Shown here piece by piece: positions 8,968 through 20,595 of a stretch of DNA of 64,000 nt (position 1 is the stretch's first letter; each line of letters opens with the position of its first letter). The stretch spans positions 18,346,323 to 18,410,322 of the forward strand of contig OX442416.1 in NCBI GenBank assembly GCA_949361645.1, in the 5' to 3' direction. The stretch comes from Spongilla lacustris. Taxonomy: Eukaryota > Porifera > Demospongiae > Spongillida > Spongillidae. The notes beneath the pieces are model-generated. The model was not told the origin of the DNA. It ran no database searches and saw only the letters and a program-made list of their open reading frames with translations. A program made the position numbers and the translations under genes.

Positions 8968-11900
8968 TAATAATAATAATAATAATAATTTCATGTGCAT
9001 GTAATATACACATAGGCAAGTAATGGCATAAATTAGATATGCACTTGTATACTGCCCCTAAAATGCGTAGCATTTACAAAAAATAGATAAATCAACATTG
9101 TTCAGCATTAACCTAAACGTTCTTTCTGAGGATGATTTAACAACAGTGTCAGGCAGTGAGTTCCAAATCGGTATGATTCTAACTGAAAAGAAATTTGCAC
9201 GGTAATTGTGATGTGGTGTTGTTAGAGGACTAAGTTTGATGGAGTTCCCTCTTGTTGTATAAGGTGACAAGTTTATGTGGAAAAAATCTGATGCATCAAG
9301 GTCAACAAGTTTTTTCACTATTTTAAAGCACATAACTAGATCCAAAAACACTCTTCTATACTCCAATGAATGAAATCCAAGCATAGAAAGCCTATCAGCA
9401 TAACTAGTCATAGGTATCTTTATTCTTTTAAAGAGTGATCTGGTAAAGTAACGTTGAACTCTTTCAAGAGTTTTAATATCTTTTACAAGCCAAGGATTCC
9501 ATACTGGAGCATTATATTCCATGATGGGTCTCACATATGAATGAAACACTCGACACAGTGCAGATATATTCAGTGTACGAAGAGCTTTAAGTAGGAGTGA
9601 ACACCTTTGAAAAGCCTTAGCAGCAATATATGCACAATGCAAGCTCGGTTTAAAATCAGATGTGATATGTACACCTAGGTCACGGATATCAAAAACTCTA
9701 TTCAAAAGCACGCCACCTAGAGAATAAGAGTGACTCGCTGAGTTACGCCCAAAGGATATCACGCTGCACTTCTGAAATGCAATATTAAGCTGCCAGGTTT
9801 GAGACCACACACTAAAATTTAATAAAGATAAAGTCAAAGGTGAAGATGAGTTGGATGAATGAGTAGCATAAAGTTTGGTATCATCTGCAAAAATTTTAGC
9901 TTGAACTGGTGGCTCTAAACACTCAGGAAGGTCATTGATATAAATGAGGAACAATAGAGGTCCAAGTACTGATCCTTGAGGAACACCACTGGATACAGGT
10001 AGGGAAGAAGATAAGGACTGACCAATATAGACTTGCTGTGAACGATTCGTAAGAAAAGAAGATAACCACTTTACCAAGGAAGAACTAAATCCATAGCATT
10101 CCACTTTATGCAGAAGCTTAGTGTGAGATATAGAATCAAACGCTTTAGCAAAGTCTATATACACAGAATCAACCTTATCGCCAAAATCAGTATGTAGAGT
10201 CCATTCATTAAGTGTCATTAACAATTGAGTACAAGTGGAACGCCTGGCAAGAAAGCCAAACTGGTCTTTCGAGATAAGACTGTTTGAACGTAGAAAGGTA
10301 ACCATTGATTCACACACAATAGACTCCATTACTTTGCAACAAACACTAGTAAGAGAAACTGGACGATAATTGCTGGGTAATTTACGCGAACCTTTCTTGA
10401 ATATAGGACAGACCATCGCCTTTTTCCAACTTAGAGGTATATCCCCATAATCCATAGACAGTCTAAAAAGCCTGGACAACGGTATTGCAATACCAGGGGC
10501 GACTGATTTTAAAAACCCAGCAGGAAAACCATCTGGTGTTCTAGAGTATTTGGAAGGAAGACGATTTAGGGCACATATAACATTATCATAAGTAAATTCA
10601 ACTTGTTGAGAAACTTGTATACTAGATACCGCAGGATGGAAGATGGGTAGAACACCATTATCAGTTGTAAATACAGAAGAAAAATAATCATTGAAAACAT
10701 TGCATTTGTCATAATCCATTGTAGCAAGGGAACCGTCTGACTTCATTAAAGGTGGGATAGACAATGTGTGACAAAGTTTCATATTCACATATGAATATAG
10801 TTTAGATAAATCATTACTGTTGATGACATATGACTCACGATAATCATAAAAGGATTTCACCGCCAGTTCATACTCCTTAGCAATTTTGTTGTATTTCACT
10901 CTATTTTTATGAAACCACTTCTTTTTTAAGAGCAACAATTTACGAATATGTTTTAAACATTTTGGTTTACTAAATAAAACGACCCTTCGTAAAGGAACAA
11001 ACTTTTCAATGCATTCATTTAACTTCATAGATAAAACATCCCAATAAACATCCACCGAACAAGATTGATCAAGCATTTGCCAATTGACATCCATTAAGAA
11101 AGATATCATTGAAGTGTAATCTGCAGCTTTAAAGTCTCTACAATACAAGATGGAGTTTGCGGTATGATGGCAAGGACATACAATCGTGAATTCAACACAT
11201 GAATGATCGCAAGAGATAACAAAAGGATCAACAACTGAAATATCAAACAATATATTGACATCAGAAACCATCACAAGGTCGATACAGTGATTTCCCCGAG
11301 TAGGGGAATTAACAAGTTGAGTAAGACCATTTTCTAAGACACACGTCAAGAAAAGACTGCTACAAATTGAACCATTATTGACAGGGACACTCCAATCAAT
11401 GTGTGGGTAATTAAAATCGCCAACAACTACAACTTGCATCTTGGAGATGCAATAACTGTCAAGACATGAGCATAAACATGAAATATGAGTAACATCATTT
11501 GCCATGGAAGGAGGATTATAAATACAAATAAAGCGATACTGTACAGAGGAAAACAACACATCAAAAATGATGCATTCAAGCCGTTGAAAACAAGGTAAAA
11601 GATCAATATACTCAATCTTTAACCCATGTTTCACAAAAACTGCAACACCATGCACCAAAATTATCAGGCCTATCTTTGCGTATCAATGTATATGCAGAAT
11701 TACAAAGCAGAAGAGAATCAGTGATATCAGAATAAAGCCATGTTTCAGTAACAAATATAAGATCAAATTCACAAGTCAAAAGCAAGATATTTAGGACATT
11801 TAATTTGTTACACAATGATCTCGCATTAATCAATTTACACTTCAAATTTCCACTACTTGCCTGCCTGTCCTATACATTACCACTGCGACCAGATGCTGTT

Positions 11901-12701
11901 AAATCAGAAGAGTTGGAGTCACGTACTTTACTTTCTCTAACCATCCACTGAGAAACGGGGCCACGCCTATCTATATAATAGCTCTGACCAGATTCAGTTC
12001 TTTTTGTCTGCATGATTTCATAAAGAGTACGAATATGACTACGTTCAGCAGAAGTATGGCTGGGTCGAATAAAAACATTTTTGAATTTCACCGACTCTTT
12101 AAGTATCTTTGCTTTCCGTAGAATCGCAGTTCTCTGATTTGCATTACCCACACGAACTTTGAATAAACGTGGTTTTGCACTAAGTCCTTCGCTTGACTCC
12201 TTCCCAAGTCGGAAGGCATCAATTAGAACAACACTATCTTTGCAAATGGAATCAAAAACTTCTTTAACCGCTGCCTTATCAGTAACGACGCTACCAGTTT
12301 CCTTCACTCCAGAAACAATAACACAAAACTTTTCATCATGGGCTGAAATAGCTTCCTTTACAGCTTTGCCGACATCCACAGGAGCAACAGTACATGCATT
12401 ACCCCCTACGGAACTATGTAGAGTCGAAGGCCCAACAGCGCTAGTTTCCGTTTTTGCTACAAACTCAGCAAACTTCTGCTCAAGTTTTGAAACCCTAAGC
12501 GGCAAGTCTTTTAGGGAAGTTTCGCAATTCGGACACGGAGTACAAACTTTTTTTACCACACATAACACGTCATGACTCACGTTTACAAACGTACTCGAGC
12601 ATTCCGAATGAAAAAACAACCCGCAGTATGTGCAACACAATCCATTTGGCTTCGTCATATCCACCGTCCTCTTTTCACAGACAGAGCACTGTTTACCCGG
12701 C
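8968..12701 (-). mobile_element. Non-LTR retrotransposon, CR1/Jockey superfamily
   Basis: A minus-strand element of about 3.7 kb with ORF1 (zinc-finger/RNA-binding type), ORF2 (APE-type endonuclease plus reverse transcriptase) and a 3' microsatellite tail of (ATT)n at 8968-8991, as in CR1- and L2-like LINEs. The 5' boundary is set at about 12701 because sequence beyond it is also present at 13360-13392, outside any LINE. No target-site duplication was found; the two flanks are ankyrin-exon DNA in opposite orientations, so the locus was rearranged. Confidence 0.85.
9058..11845 (-). pseudogene. LINE ORF2: endonuclease plus reverse transcriptase, frameshifted
   Basis: The N-terminal 77 codons (11612-11845) hold the start of the APE-like endonuclease, INARSLCNKL and TETWL. 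The frame then changes by one base near 11655, next to a TTTT run. The remaining frame (866 codons, to 9058) carries endonuclease motifs GDFN and CDHS, then a reverse transcriptase with PIFKKGSRKLPSNYRPVSL, SGVPQGSVLGP and the catalytic FADD near codon 590. The C-terminal region includes RPIMEYNAPVWNP. The frame break makes this copy inactive unless it is a sequencing error. It is otherwise remarkably intact, which suggests a young insertion. Confidence 0.85.
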
Positions 12702-12739
12702 GCCAAAAAGGCAAGTAGTGGCATGACATGTACATGCAC
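11870..12739 (-). CDS. LINE ORF1 protein (zinc finger, coiled coil, RNA-binding-like)
   Basis: A 289-codon frame begins with a PHD-like cysteine-rich region (CSVCEKR, CCTYCGLFFHSEC, CTPCPNC), then a short heptad-like segment near residue 90, and a basic C-terminal domain with VIVSGVKETG and FIRPSHTSAERSHIRTLYE, as in ORF1 proteins of CR1-like LINEs. The first dozen residues (MHVHVMPLLAFL) come from flanking host sequence that is duplicated at 13360-13390, so the native start is probably missing or differs. It ends 25 bases before ORF2. Confidence 0.75.
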   Translation of the reverse strand: MHVHVMPLLAFLAPGKQCSVCEKRTVDMTKPNGLCCTYCGLFFHSECSSTFVNVSHDVLCVVKKVCTPCPNCETSLKDLPLRVSKLEQKFAEFVAKTETSAVGPSTLHSSVGGNACTVAPVDVGKAVKEAISAHDEKFCVIVSGVKETGSVVTDKAAVKEVFDSICKDSVVLIDAFRLGKESSEGLSAKPRLFKVRVGNANQRTAILRKAKILKESVKFKNVFIRPSHTSAERSHIRTLYEIMQTKRTESGQSYYIDRRGPVSQWMVRESKVRDSNSSDLTASGRSGNV

Positions 12740-12757
12740 TTACCAATACCACTCCAG

Positions 12758-12859
12758 GTTGGTAATACTCCATTACACTATGCTGCAAAGGGAGGTCATA
12801 TTACTCTTGTGTAACGTCTCCTTTCCACTCCTGGTATTGATGTGAACATTAAGAATAGG
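12758..12859 (+). pseudogene. Ankyrin-repeat exon with in-frame stop, plus strand
   Basis: The exon sits between CACTCCAG and GTGAGT and is exactly 102 bp (34 codons), reading GNTPLHYAAKGGHITLV and STPGIDVNIK, but a TAA replaces the Glu codon found in sibling exons (VEHLL). The same TAA is in the inverted copy at 13234-13335, so the stop arose before the inverted duplication. Confidence 0.65.
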
Positions 12860-12869
12860 GTGAGTTGGT

Positions 12870-12968
12870 CTATTTAATGTTCATATCAATACCAGGAGTG
12901 GAAAGGAGATGTTCCACACAAGTAGTATGACCTCCCATGGCAGCAAGGTGTAATGGAGCACACCATAA
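12870..12968 (-). pseudogene. Ankyrin-repeat exon, diverged, ends in stop
   Basis: After CACTCCAG the minus strand reads APLHLAAMGGHTTCVEHLL then STPGIDMNIK and a TAG stop where siblings continue to a donor. It could be a terminal exon, but isolation between two broken copies suggests a relic. Confidence 0.55.
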
Positions 12969-13233
12969 CTGGAGTGGGTACAATAGTTCAGTCAACATTG
13001 TGATCAACATGGCCTTTTGTACATGACATCACGAGGGTGTACATATTTACATGCATGATACAAACATTGCTGATGGGGTTGAAGGGGAGGAGATACCAAG
13101 GGACACACTGGTCTTTGTGTGTAGGCTTAGAAGCAGCTGCTCTATGGTCTTGTTTTTTACATCACCATCCATAAGGATAGTGTTCAGCACCATACATATC
13201 ATTATTACTTGATCATTAAATAGACCAGCTCAC

Positions 13234-13335
13234 CCTATTCTTAATGTTCACATCAATACCAGGAGTGGAAAGGAGACGTTACACAAGAGTAATATGACCT
13301 CCCTTTGCAGCATAGTGTAATGGAGTATTACCAAC
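13234..13335 (-). pseudogene. Ankyrin-repeat exon with in-frame stop, minus strand
   Basis: The inverted twin of 12758-12859: 102 bp, same TAA in place of Glu, bounded on the minus strand by CTCCAG and GTGAGCTGG. Adjacent intron DNA (13000-13230) matches that beside the intact exon at 20954-21055. Confidence 0.65.
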
Positions 13336-13409
13336 CTGGAGTGGTATTGGTAAGTGCATGTACATGTCATGCCACTACTTGCCTTTTTACATATGTATGT
13401 GTATGCAAA

Positions 13410-13513
13410 TCAATCAAATAAATCAAATCAATCAAATCAACCAAATCAATCATATAAATCAAGCAAATCAATCAAATCAGCCAAATCTACCAAATCAATC
13501 AAATCAATCATTC
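13410..13513. repeat. AAATCAATC-type microsatellite
   Basis: Imperfect tandem copies of CAAATCAAT with occasional AACC or AGCC variants. The open frame with Asn-Gln-Ile repeats is a by-product. Confidence 0.85.
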
Positions 13514-13599
13514 AGTCAACATGATGGGTACAATGTACACATGTACATGCAGTACATGGTCATCAAGAGTTACCATATGGAGAAATCAACGGTCACGAA

Positions 13600-14220
13600 A
13601 GTTACGGTTTGTAAATTTTTGGATTTCATTCCGCGGTACGTTCCATAGAGAATGTATGGCGTTTTTACTAACTTGATTATTATTTACTTAACTAACGGAC
13701 CTAGCTGCAACTTTTGCCACCCTCTAATACTACTCTAAATGATGTTTAAATGTAGGCAATTTCAAATTTTATACCTTGTATCGTCCAAAATTCTGGGACC
13801 ATTTCTGAAAATATGATATTCCATAGACTTGTACAGAAAATGGAGAAAAATCATGCTAATTAAGATATTCCATTAGTTATAACTAATGAACAGAGGGGGT
13901 TAGAACTTTTGCCACCCTCTGAAACAATTCTAAAACTATCCAAATAATATAATATATGAAAAAAAGTGGATGTTGTCGTGAAGAATTTGGGGACCATTTT
14001 TAAAAATAGTAAATCAGTTTTGGTGCAATGAGGCGCCATTTTTAAATGGCGTTTCTATGTGTTGCCATAGATATTTAGTAAAATCAAGGATATTCCATAC
14101 TAGTTAATAAAATGAGACCAGTTAGCTATAGCTAGGACATGCATTTTGCAAAGCTGGAAGTCGAGCAGAGGGCGTGGTGGGCCAGGTGCCGCCCCGTGCC
14201 GGGGGTAACTACTAGTAGGC
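13600..14220. repeat. AT-rich stretch with a diverged ~200-bp direct repeat
   Basis: No gene was found. The motif AACTTTTGCCACCCTCT occurs near 13708 and 13902, each followed about 80 bp later by a GACCATTT(C/T)T segment, suggesting an old tandem duplication. Origin unknown. Confidence 0.45.
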
Positions 14221-14459
14221 CTACATGCCATGGAATACTAAAAGCTTCGAGTCTGTGTTTTCTACACCGCGGAGTAGACAGATCGATGTATTGAAATGAG
14301 AATGATATGTTAGGCTGCTTACTAATACCTCGACCGGCTGCTCTGACAAGAGATGTAGGCCTACACGTAGCTGTAGCATCCTGAGGTATCGAGACTCTAT
14401 AGCTAAGAAGGATGGCAGGGGAGTATGACGCGTCAACGGAAGATTGGTTGAGTTAATAC

Positions 14460-15235
14460 GTCGAGCGGCTAGAACATTTCTTCCTGGCAAATAAGGTGGA
14501 AACCGAACAGAAAAAGGACGCTTTCCTCGCCTGTATTACATTTGGCCTGCTCCGAGCGCTCGTAGCACCCCAGAAATTGAAAGACCGAACGTACGTCGCA
14601 GCCTTAACCAGAGATATAATATATACATTATCTCTGGACACACGTAGCGCCGAAACCCCTAGTCATTGCAGAACGTACGGTTCCGAGGGAGAAAGTGTGA
14701 TATGTGGTATGCAGCAAGTTTGCAGAACTGTGCGTTTGGTGCGACGAGGGAGTACAGAAGACCTCACTTTTGCCAAGGTGCTGGAGACAGCGTAAATAGC
14801 GGAAAGGGAGACTAAAGACGCGCAGAACAGTTGCAGAGTGTCACAAAACAGGAACAAGACTGAAGTACATCAAGTGACAGCACCACCAAGAAGGGGGGCC
14901 TAGAGGCTTGCAACAGGTGTGGAGGAGCGCATGATACTCAACAGTGTAGGTTCAGAAACAAAGTTTGCAGATTTTGCAGGAAATGGGGGCACATTGAGAA
15001 GGCGTGTTGTGCAAAGAAAGGGTAGAAGGAACAGGTGTTGGAAAGGGTGTGAGACCACTCTGTGAAGGAACTAAAGGGGGACGATGAAAGCGAAGAAGAA
15101 TGGGACAGACTGCAATGGGGATCACTACATGGCCTAGAAGAAGACAAGAGAAATGGAATGAAACAGAGGAAAATGGGTAAACCTATATGTATGTGAAGTT
15201 CATCATGAATGAACAACTGCTATGTATCAATACAA
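14460..15235 (+). pseudogene. Ty3/gypsy-like gag relic with two zinc knuckles
   Basis: The open segment from 14496 resembles a gypsy capsid (FGLLRALVAPQKLKD and, later, LTFAKVLETA). In another frame, 14909-15007 encodes two CCHC zinc knuckles, CNRCGGAHDTQQC and CRFCRKWGHIEKAC, the typical nucleocapsid end of Gag. Several frame changes and stops separate these pieces. What would be the protease region (around 15190-15235) runs into a TGTACAGG minisatellite. This is an inactive LTR-retrotransposon fragment. Confidence 0.7.
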
Positions 15236-15239
15236 TTGG

Positions 15240-15600
15240 TTGTACCCCAAATTGTACAGGCCTGTACAATTTTATAGGCCTGTACCACTGTACAGGCCAC
15301 TACCCCTCCCTGTACAGGCCCCTACCCCTCCCTGTACACGTTGTTACCCTTGTACAGGCCTGCACCCTTGTACAAGCCTGTACCCCTGTATAGTCCTGTA
15401 CACCCCCCCCCCCCCCCCCCACAGTGCAAGGTTTGTACCCCTGTACCTCCCTGCATGTACACGCCTTTACCCCTGTACAAACCCTGTACAGGCCTGTATC
15501 CCTGAGCAGGCCTGTACCCCTCCGTGTACAGTGGTACAGGCCTATACTACTCCCTGTACCCTTTCACAGGATTGTACTGCTGTATAGTTCATGTCTCTAT
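15240..15600. repeat. TGTACAGG-type minisatellite
   Basis: Short variable units built from CCTGTACAGGCC and CCCTCCCTGTAC, interrupted by a poly-C run at 15403-15420. The unit core is itself palindromic (TGTACAGGCCTGTACA). It lies between two oppositely oriented gypsy relics. Confidence 0.8.
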
Positions 15601-15749
15601 ACTCAAAGCATGGCTTTATAACCTCTTATGTAGTTTTGGGTGGCCATCCCTCCTGAATAGGCTGAAACACCCTTGCTAACACCAGGTCCCTTATAATTGT
15701 TGTTGATCTTCCTAATTTTGCCACTGCAACCGGGAGGGTTTGTAGTTGA

Positions 15750-15985
15750 GAATGTCCCTCCTTCCTCCTCGTCCATTTGTGCCATCTGCATGTCGGCCAC
15801 CACTGGGAGATGTGAAAGTGCATCAGCATTTGTGTGCTGAGTGGTACTCTTGTACCTGATATCAAGACAGGGCTAGCCTACCGCATATACCAATGCAACC
15901 GTGCTGCCGTCACTGCTGGTAATCCCTTTTCCAGGTTGAGAATTGACACCAAGGGATGGTGATCTGTCACCAGTGTGAAATGGGG
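15750..15985 (-). pseudogene. Ty3/gypsy-like RNase H relic
   Basis: On the minus strand one frame reads FTLVTDHHPLVSIL, and a second reads DIRYKSTTQHTNADALSHLP, the classic end of a gypsy RNase H domain (TDHxPL ... HxNADALSRLP in the family). The frame is broken in between. It is on the opposite strand to the gag relic 700 bp to the left, so either two insertions or an inversion is involved. Confidence 0.7.
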
Positions 15986-15999
15986 AGGAACTGTGATGT

Positions 16000-16640
16000 C
16001 CGGAAACATTCAGTGATTAGAGATATATATAGGATCATGTGTGTGTATGTGATTACATGTATAATTCAGTATAATGAATGAATGTTTGTTGATGTTGTGA
16101 GCTATCTGAGTGCATCCTGAGGTATCGAGTGTCTGAGAAACAAACCAGCCTAGGACGCCATTGCATGTGGTTGAATCTTTTGAAACATGATCACATGTAC
16201 ATGTACAACAGTGCTTTGTTGTGACACCTGCAGTTAAGTTAACACAACAGTAACGCTATATTACATCCATAGTGACATCCATGCACACTGTTCCTTCTGA
16301 TTGTTCCTGCAGCTAGTGAGCGTTGTATGTGAAAAATCAATTCACTTGAACTCCCTGAAATAAAAATGCAATGATTATACACCTGAACACACATACATGT
16401 ATTGCATATTGTAGAAGAGAACAGGTTAACTTACGTCGTTTTCTTCAACCCAATATAAGTGTCTTCTTAACCACTTTACAACACTAGATAAACTATTCTT
16501 CCATTCTGGAAAGCATGGTATTATTCAGTTTGCAGTTTTTTTTAAAATCAAACCCAGCTAGCTTACCTTTTTCCTTTCACACACAATCATTTCAGCCGGA
16601 TAGTACTTCATTTGACATGCGCTATAAGATGAGAGCCGGG
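16000..16640. other. Possible gypsy leader fragment; otherwise featureless
   Basis: The motif GCATCCTGAGGTATCGAG at 16113-16130 also occurs at about 14376, just upstream of the gag relic, which suggests leader or LTR sequence from one family. No exon was recognised. A GA-rich tract follows at 16665-16790. Confidence 0.35.
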
Positions 16641-17177
16641 GCCAGCGGCGTGAATGGGGATAAGCGGAGGAAAGGAGAGAGGAGGAGCGAGAGTGAAGGG
16701 AGGGAGGGGGAGGTAGGAAAATTGACGGGATGAGGAGGGAGGGAGATGGAAGGGGAGGTAAGGAAATTGAAGGGAGGAAGAAAAGAGAAAGTTTTTTTTT
16801 GTACAGGTTGTGGTGGCAGTTTGTATATGCCAAAACATTGAGTGTCTGACTGGCTGAATACAATTGAGGAATTCATGAAAGTTTGTGTTATGATGTTCTA
16901 CTTGCATTGCTGCAGTATTATTGTAGGAAGTCTTCCCTTTATATGTACACAGTTAAATGGCATGTTTGCGAACCCTGGATTAATTGACAGAACAGCAAGT
17001 GACATGCCAGGTGTAAACCAAGGGGTAGGTGCAGTAAATCCCTGGTGTTATAGGAAGTACATGCATGTAATGGTGTGCTTCTTGTACATGTAACATCTGT
17101 AGCAAATGCATGACTGGAAGCTGTAAGTGATACTGGCAGATGTTGCCTATTCCTGCCTCCTCCTCCCCCACGTTCAG

Positions 17178-17180
17178 CTG

Positions 17181-17217
<37 letters not shown>

Positions 17218-17250
17218 GTGTGTGTGTGTGTGTGAGTGTGTGTGTGTGTA
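17178..17250. repeat. GT microsatellite
   Basis: (GT)n with a few interruptions. No adjoining exon was recognised. Confidence 0.9.
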
Positions 17251-17629
17251 CATAAACACTGCTGATCCTATCTTATTTTGATGTTTGTATAAAGTAACAA
17301 TAGCCCAATGTCATGAATTTTGTTGTGTGGCCAGACTGCTGATAAAAGGTCTAGGTCTGTACATACAGTGAAAATCTCATGCACAATGCCATGCATCTTT
17401 GTGCAAATACAACCCCTAGGCCAGTATGTTAACAGATGTGCAGCACTGCTACTTGTGTCCATACATGTATGTACATTTTTGGTGAGCCCCAGGGTTATTC
17501 TATTGCCTGTCTACTTGTTGCCAGCTAGGCTTGGAGTACTACAGTTGAGAGCCTTACTGTTGACAGTAATGAGAGCAAGGTACTACATGTAATGCCGTGC
17601 ATACTAAGAATGAAAACCTTTAGGGAAGG

Positions 17630-18035
17630 CCAACAGTATAGGGAGAAGGCCACCTATAGGGAGAAGGCCAACTGTATAGGGAGAAGACCAACTGTATAGG
17701 CAGTAGGCCAACAGTATAGTATATAATAGTTGTGTCCTGTTATTAGTACATGTACATGTACATGTAAGTTGTCAAGGGAGGTGTGTCCATACATATAGGG
17801 AGAAGGCCAACAGTATAGGGAGAAAGCCAACAGTATAGGGAGAAGGCCAATAGTACAGAAAGAAGGCCAACAGTATAGGGAAAAGGCCAACTGTATAGGG
17901 AGAAGGCCACCTATAGGGAGAAGGCCAACTGTATAGGGAGAAGACCAACAGTATAGTATATAATAGTTGTGTCCTGTTATTAGTACATGTAAATGTACAT
18001 GTAAGTTGTCTAGGGAGGTGTGTCCATACATATAT
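17630..18035. repeat. 20-bp minisatellite with an embedded ~85-bp duplication
   Basis: Units of AACAGTATAGGGAGAAGGCC are repeated, and a segment running from AGTATAGTATATAATAGTTG to GGGAGGTGTGTCCATACATA occurs twice (about 17709-17797 and 17947-18035). The minisatellite unit is the same as that of the larger array at 19515-20430. Confidence 0.85.
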
Positions 18036-18921
18036 GTACTAAGTGGGCCCATAAGGTTATTCTATTTGTGATAACTACTGCAAACAGTAAATGGGCATGA
18101 GCCAACCTACATGTATGAAGCTTTAGCATATTCCCAGAACCATTATCCCTTGCTTAGGGCTGGCTTGTGGTTTCCTTGTCCACACAAGGTAACCACTAAA
18201 ATCACTACCTATCTTTGAAGTACCACTACATGTACATGTAGTGACCTACAGGACATTTGCCAATGACGGGCATAAGATGACTTGGCTACATACATGTACA
18301 TGTATAGAAGGGTTAAGGTGACCACACGTAGGTAACATGTTGCGCGTGCAGCTCAAATAAATATAGCGCATGGTCGCATTTTAAGGCACAGACTCAGATG
18401 TAAATGTAGTACATGTAATATTAAATTTACCTGAACTTTTGTGTAGGTAGTCAGGGTTAGGGTTTATACCTGTATCTGGAAGCCACCAGATGAGAGACCA
18501 TTTTTGAAATTAGTTCTGGGTACATATACTAGGTACAGGATTATGTAACAGTAGATGGTGTCTATAAGGATAGACAATAGTACATGTAACAAAGAGTACA
18601 TGTACAAGTTAATGTACCTCTCCAGGCCCTTAAACAGAAGTACTTTAACATGCATGTTCAAAGACCTCTGATGGAGCCATCACCCAAGTGATGCATTGTA
18701 TGTGTACAAAGGACACCTCCCCCCTTCTGGGGGATTTGGAGAGGTGATCCAATGACACCACCAACACCCCTCCAGGGGAGTGAGGAAGTGTTCTCAGCAC
18801 CAATGCGTGCAAACAAAAATTAGCATGTCCAAAAATACCATGCGTACTCTAGTGCATGTAACCACTAACACAATAGCCCCCAAACAGCCATTCACACACC
18901 TGTTATCTGTCGTCACTGTGT

Positions 18922-19194
<273 letters not shown>

Positions 19195-19514
19195 GCATGT
19201 GTGTTTGTGTCCAAATTATTATTATTTATATCTGATGTATGTGGATGTACATGTACATGTAAGTACCACTGTGTACAGATATATGTGTGGACATCATTGG
19301 TGTGTGTGCCCATGTTTGAAGCACACACTACATAGCTCTACATCAGCGTGTGTAGTGTGCACATGATGGAGACACTTGTGAATATATGCATCACCACCAG
19401 TAGAGCTACTACATTGAGTGTCCATGCACGTGTGTGGTGTGTGTGTCCCACAGGTCAGCTATACACATGGTAAACAAAGGGACAGAGATGCTACACAAAT
19501 GTACAATGCTCAGT

Positions 19515-20425
19515 GGTTCATATAGGGAGAAAGCCAACAGCATAGGGAGACGGCCAACCGTATAGGGATAAGGTCAACCATATAGGGAGAAGGGTCAACA
19601 GTATAGGGAGAAGGCCAACTGTATAGGAATAGTATAGGGAGAAGACCAACAGTATAGGGAGAAGACCAACAGTATAGGGAGAAGGCCAAAAGTATAGGAA
19701 TAAGGCCAACAGTATACATGTAGGTAGAAAGTCAACAGTATAGGGAGAAAGCCAACAGTATAGGGAGACAGCCAACTGTATAGGGAGAAGGCCAATGTAT
19801 AGGGAGAAGGGCCAACAGTATAGGGAGAAGGCCAACAGTATAAGCGCAGCTTATTATAAAGAGAAGGCCACCAGCATAGGAAAAAGGCCAACGATATAGG
19901 GAGAAGGCCAACAGTATAGGGAGAAGGCCAACAGTATAGGGAGAAGGCCAACAGTATATAGGGAGAAGGCTAACAGTATAGGAAGAAGGCCAACAGTATA
20001 GCGAGAAGGCCAACAGTATAGGGAGAAGGCCAACAGTATAGGAAGAAGGCCAACAGTATAGCGAGAAGGCCAACAGTATAGGGGAAGGCCAACAGTATAG
20101 GGAGAAGGCCAACAGTATAGGGAGAAGGCCAACAGTATAGCGAGAAGGCCACCAGTCTAACACTACAGGAAGAAGACCAACAGTATAATTATAAGGAGAC
20201 GGGCAATTAACGGTCCGGGAGAAGGCCAACAGTACAGGGAGAATTCCATACACTGATACAGTACTAGTAGGGAGAAGGCCAACAGTACAGGGAGAATTCC
20301 ATACAGTACTAGTATAGGGAGAAGGCCAACAGTACAGGGAGAATTCCATACAGTACTAGTATAGGGAGAAGGCCAACAGTACAGGGAGAATTCCATACAG
20401 TACTAGTATAGGGAGAAGGCCATAT
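19515..20425. repeat. 20-bp minisatellite array, about 900 bp, with a 47-bp higher-order unit
   Basis: The basic unit AACAGTATAGGGAGAAGGCC (20 bp) is repeated about 30 times with point variants. From about 20220 it switches to a 47-bp compound unit that adds GGGAGAATTCCATACAGTAC. On the minus strand the unit is open in every frame, producing repetitive Leu/Pro/Tyr-rich open frames that I do not regard as protein. It lies in an apparent intron between exons 18922-19068 and 20501-20595. Confidence 0.9.
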
Positions 20426-20500
20426 CTCCTCCCCCTTCACTGCATCGAATATATGCCTGTTCTGCACATACATGTACTAAATTCACCACAGTATACTCAC

Positions 20501-20595
20501 CAAAACACCTGAATCTCCAGAAGTTGAAATCATGCAGGGCAATCCGTTTATTGCTGCCTCCACATCTCCAAAGCTAATTATCTCTAATAATTCAT
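20501..20595 (-). CDS. Candidate internal exon of the ankyrin-type gene
   Basis: A 95-bp exon between an AATTGCAG acceptor and a GTGAGTATAC donor; only one frame is open. It reads ELLEIISFGDVEAAINGLPC then STSGDSGVL, entering in phase 1 and leaving in phase 0. The FGDVEAAI segment resembles an ankyrin helix. It cannot follow the phase-0 exon at 20954-21055 directly, so another exon may be missing. Confidence 0.5.

Larger units (their letters stand above)
12702..13391. repeat. Inverted repeat of ankyrin-exon DNA, arms about 165 bp
   Basis: The left arm (about 12702-12866) is the reverse complement of the right arm (about 13227-13391), including a complete ankyrin exon, its flanking intron and the CATGTACATGCACTTACC-type sequence. 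The spacer of about 360 bp holds a further, diverged ankyrin exon. The left arm abuts the LINE. Confidence 0.8.

Noticed and set aside
12159..12575. 138-codon plus-strand frame
   Set aside because: Antisense to LINE ORF1, which has clear zinc-finger and ORF1-like features.
19518..20396. Up to 205-codon Leu/Pro/Tyr-rich frames
   Set aside because: A 20-bp minisatellite without stops is open in all frames, so length carries no evidence of coding.
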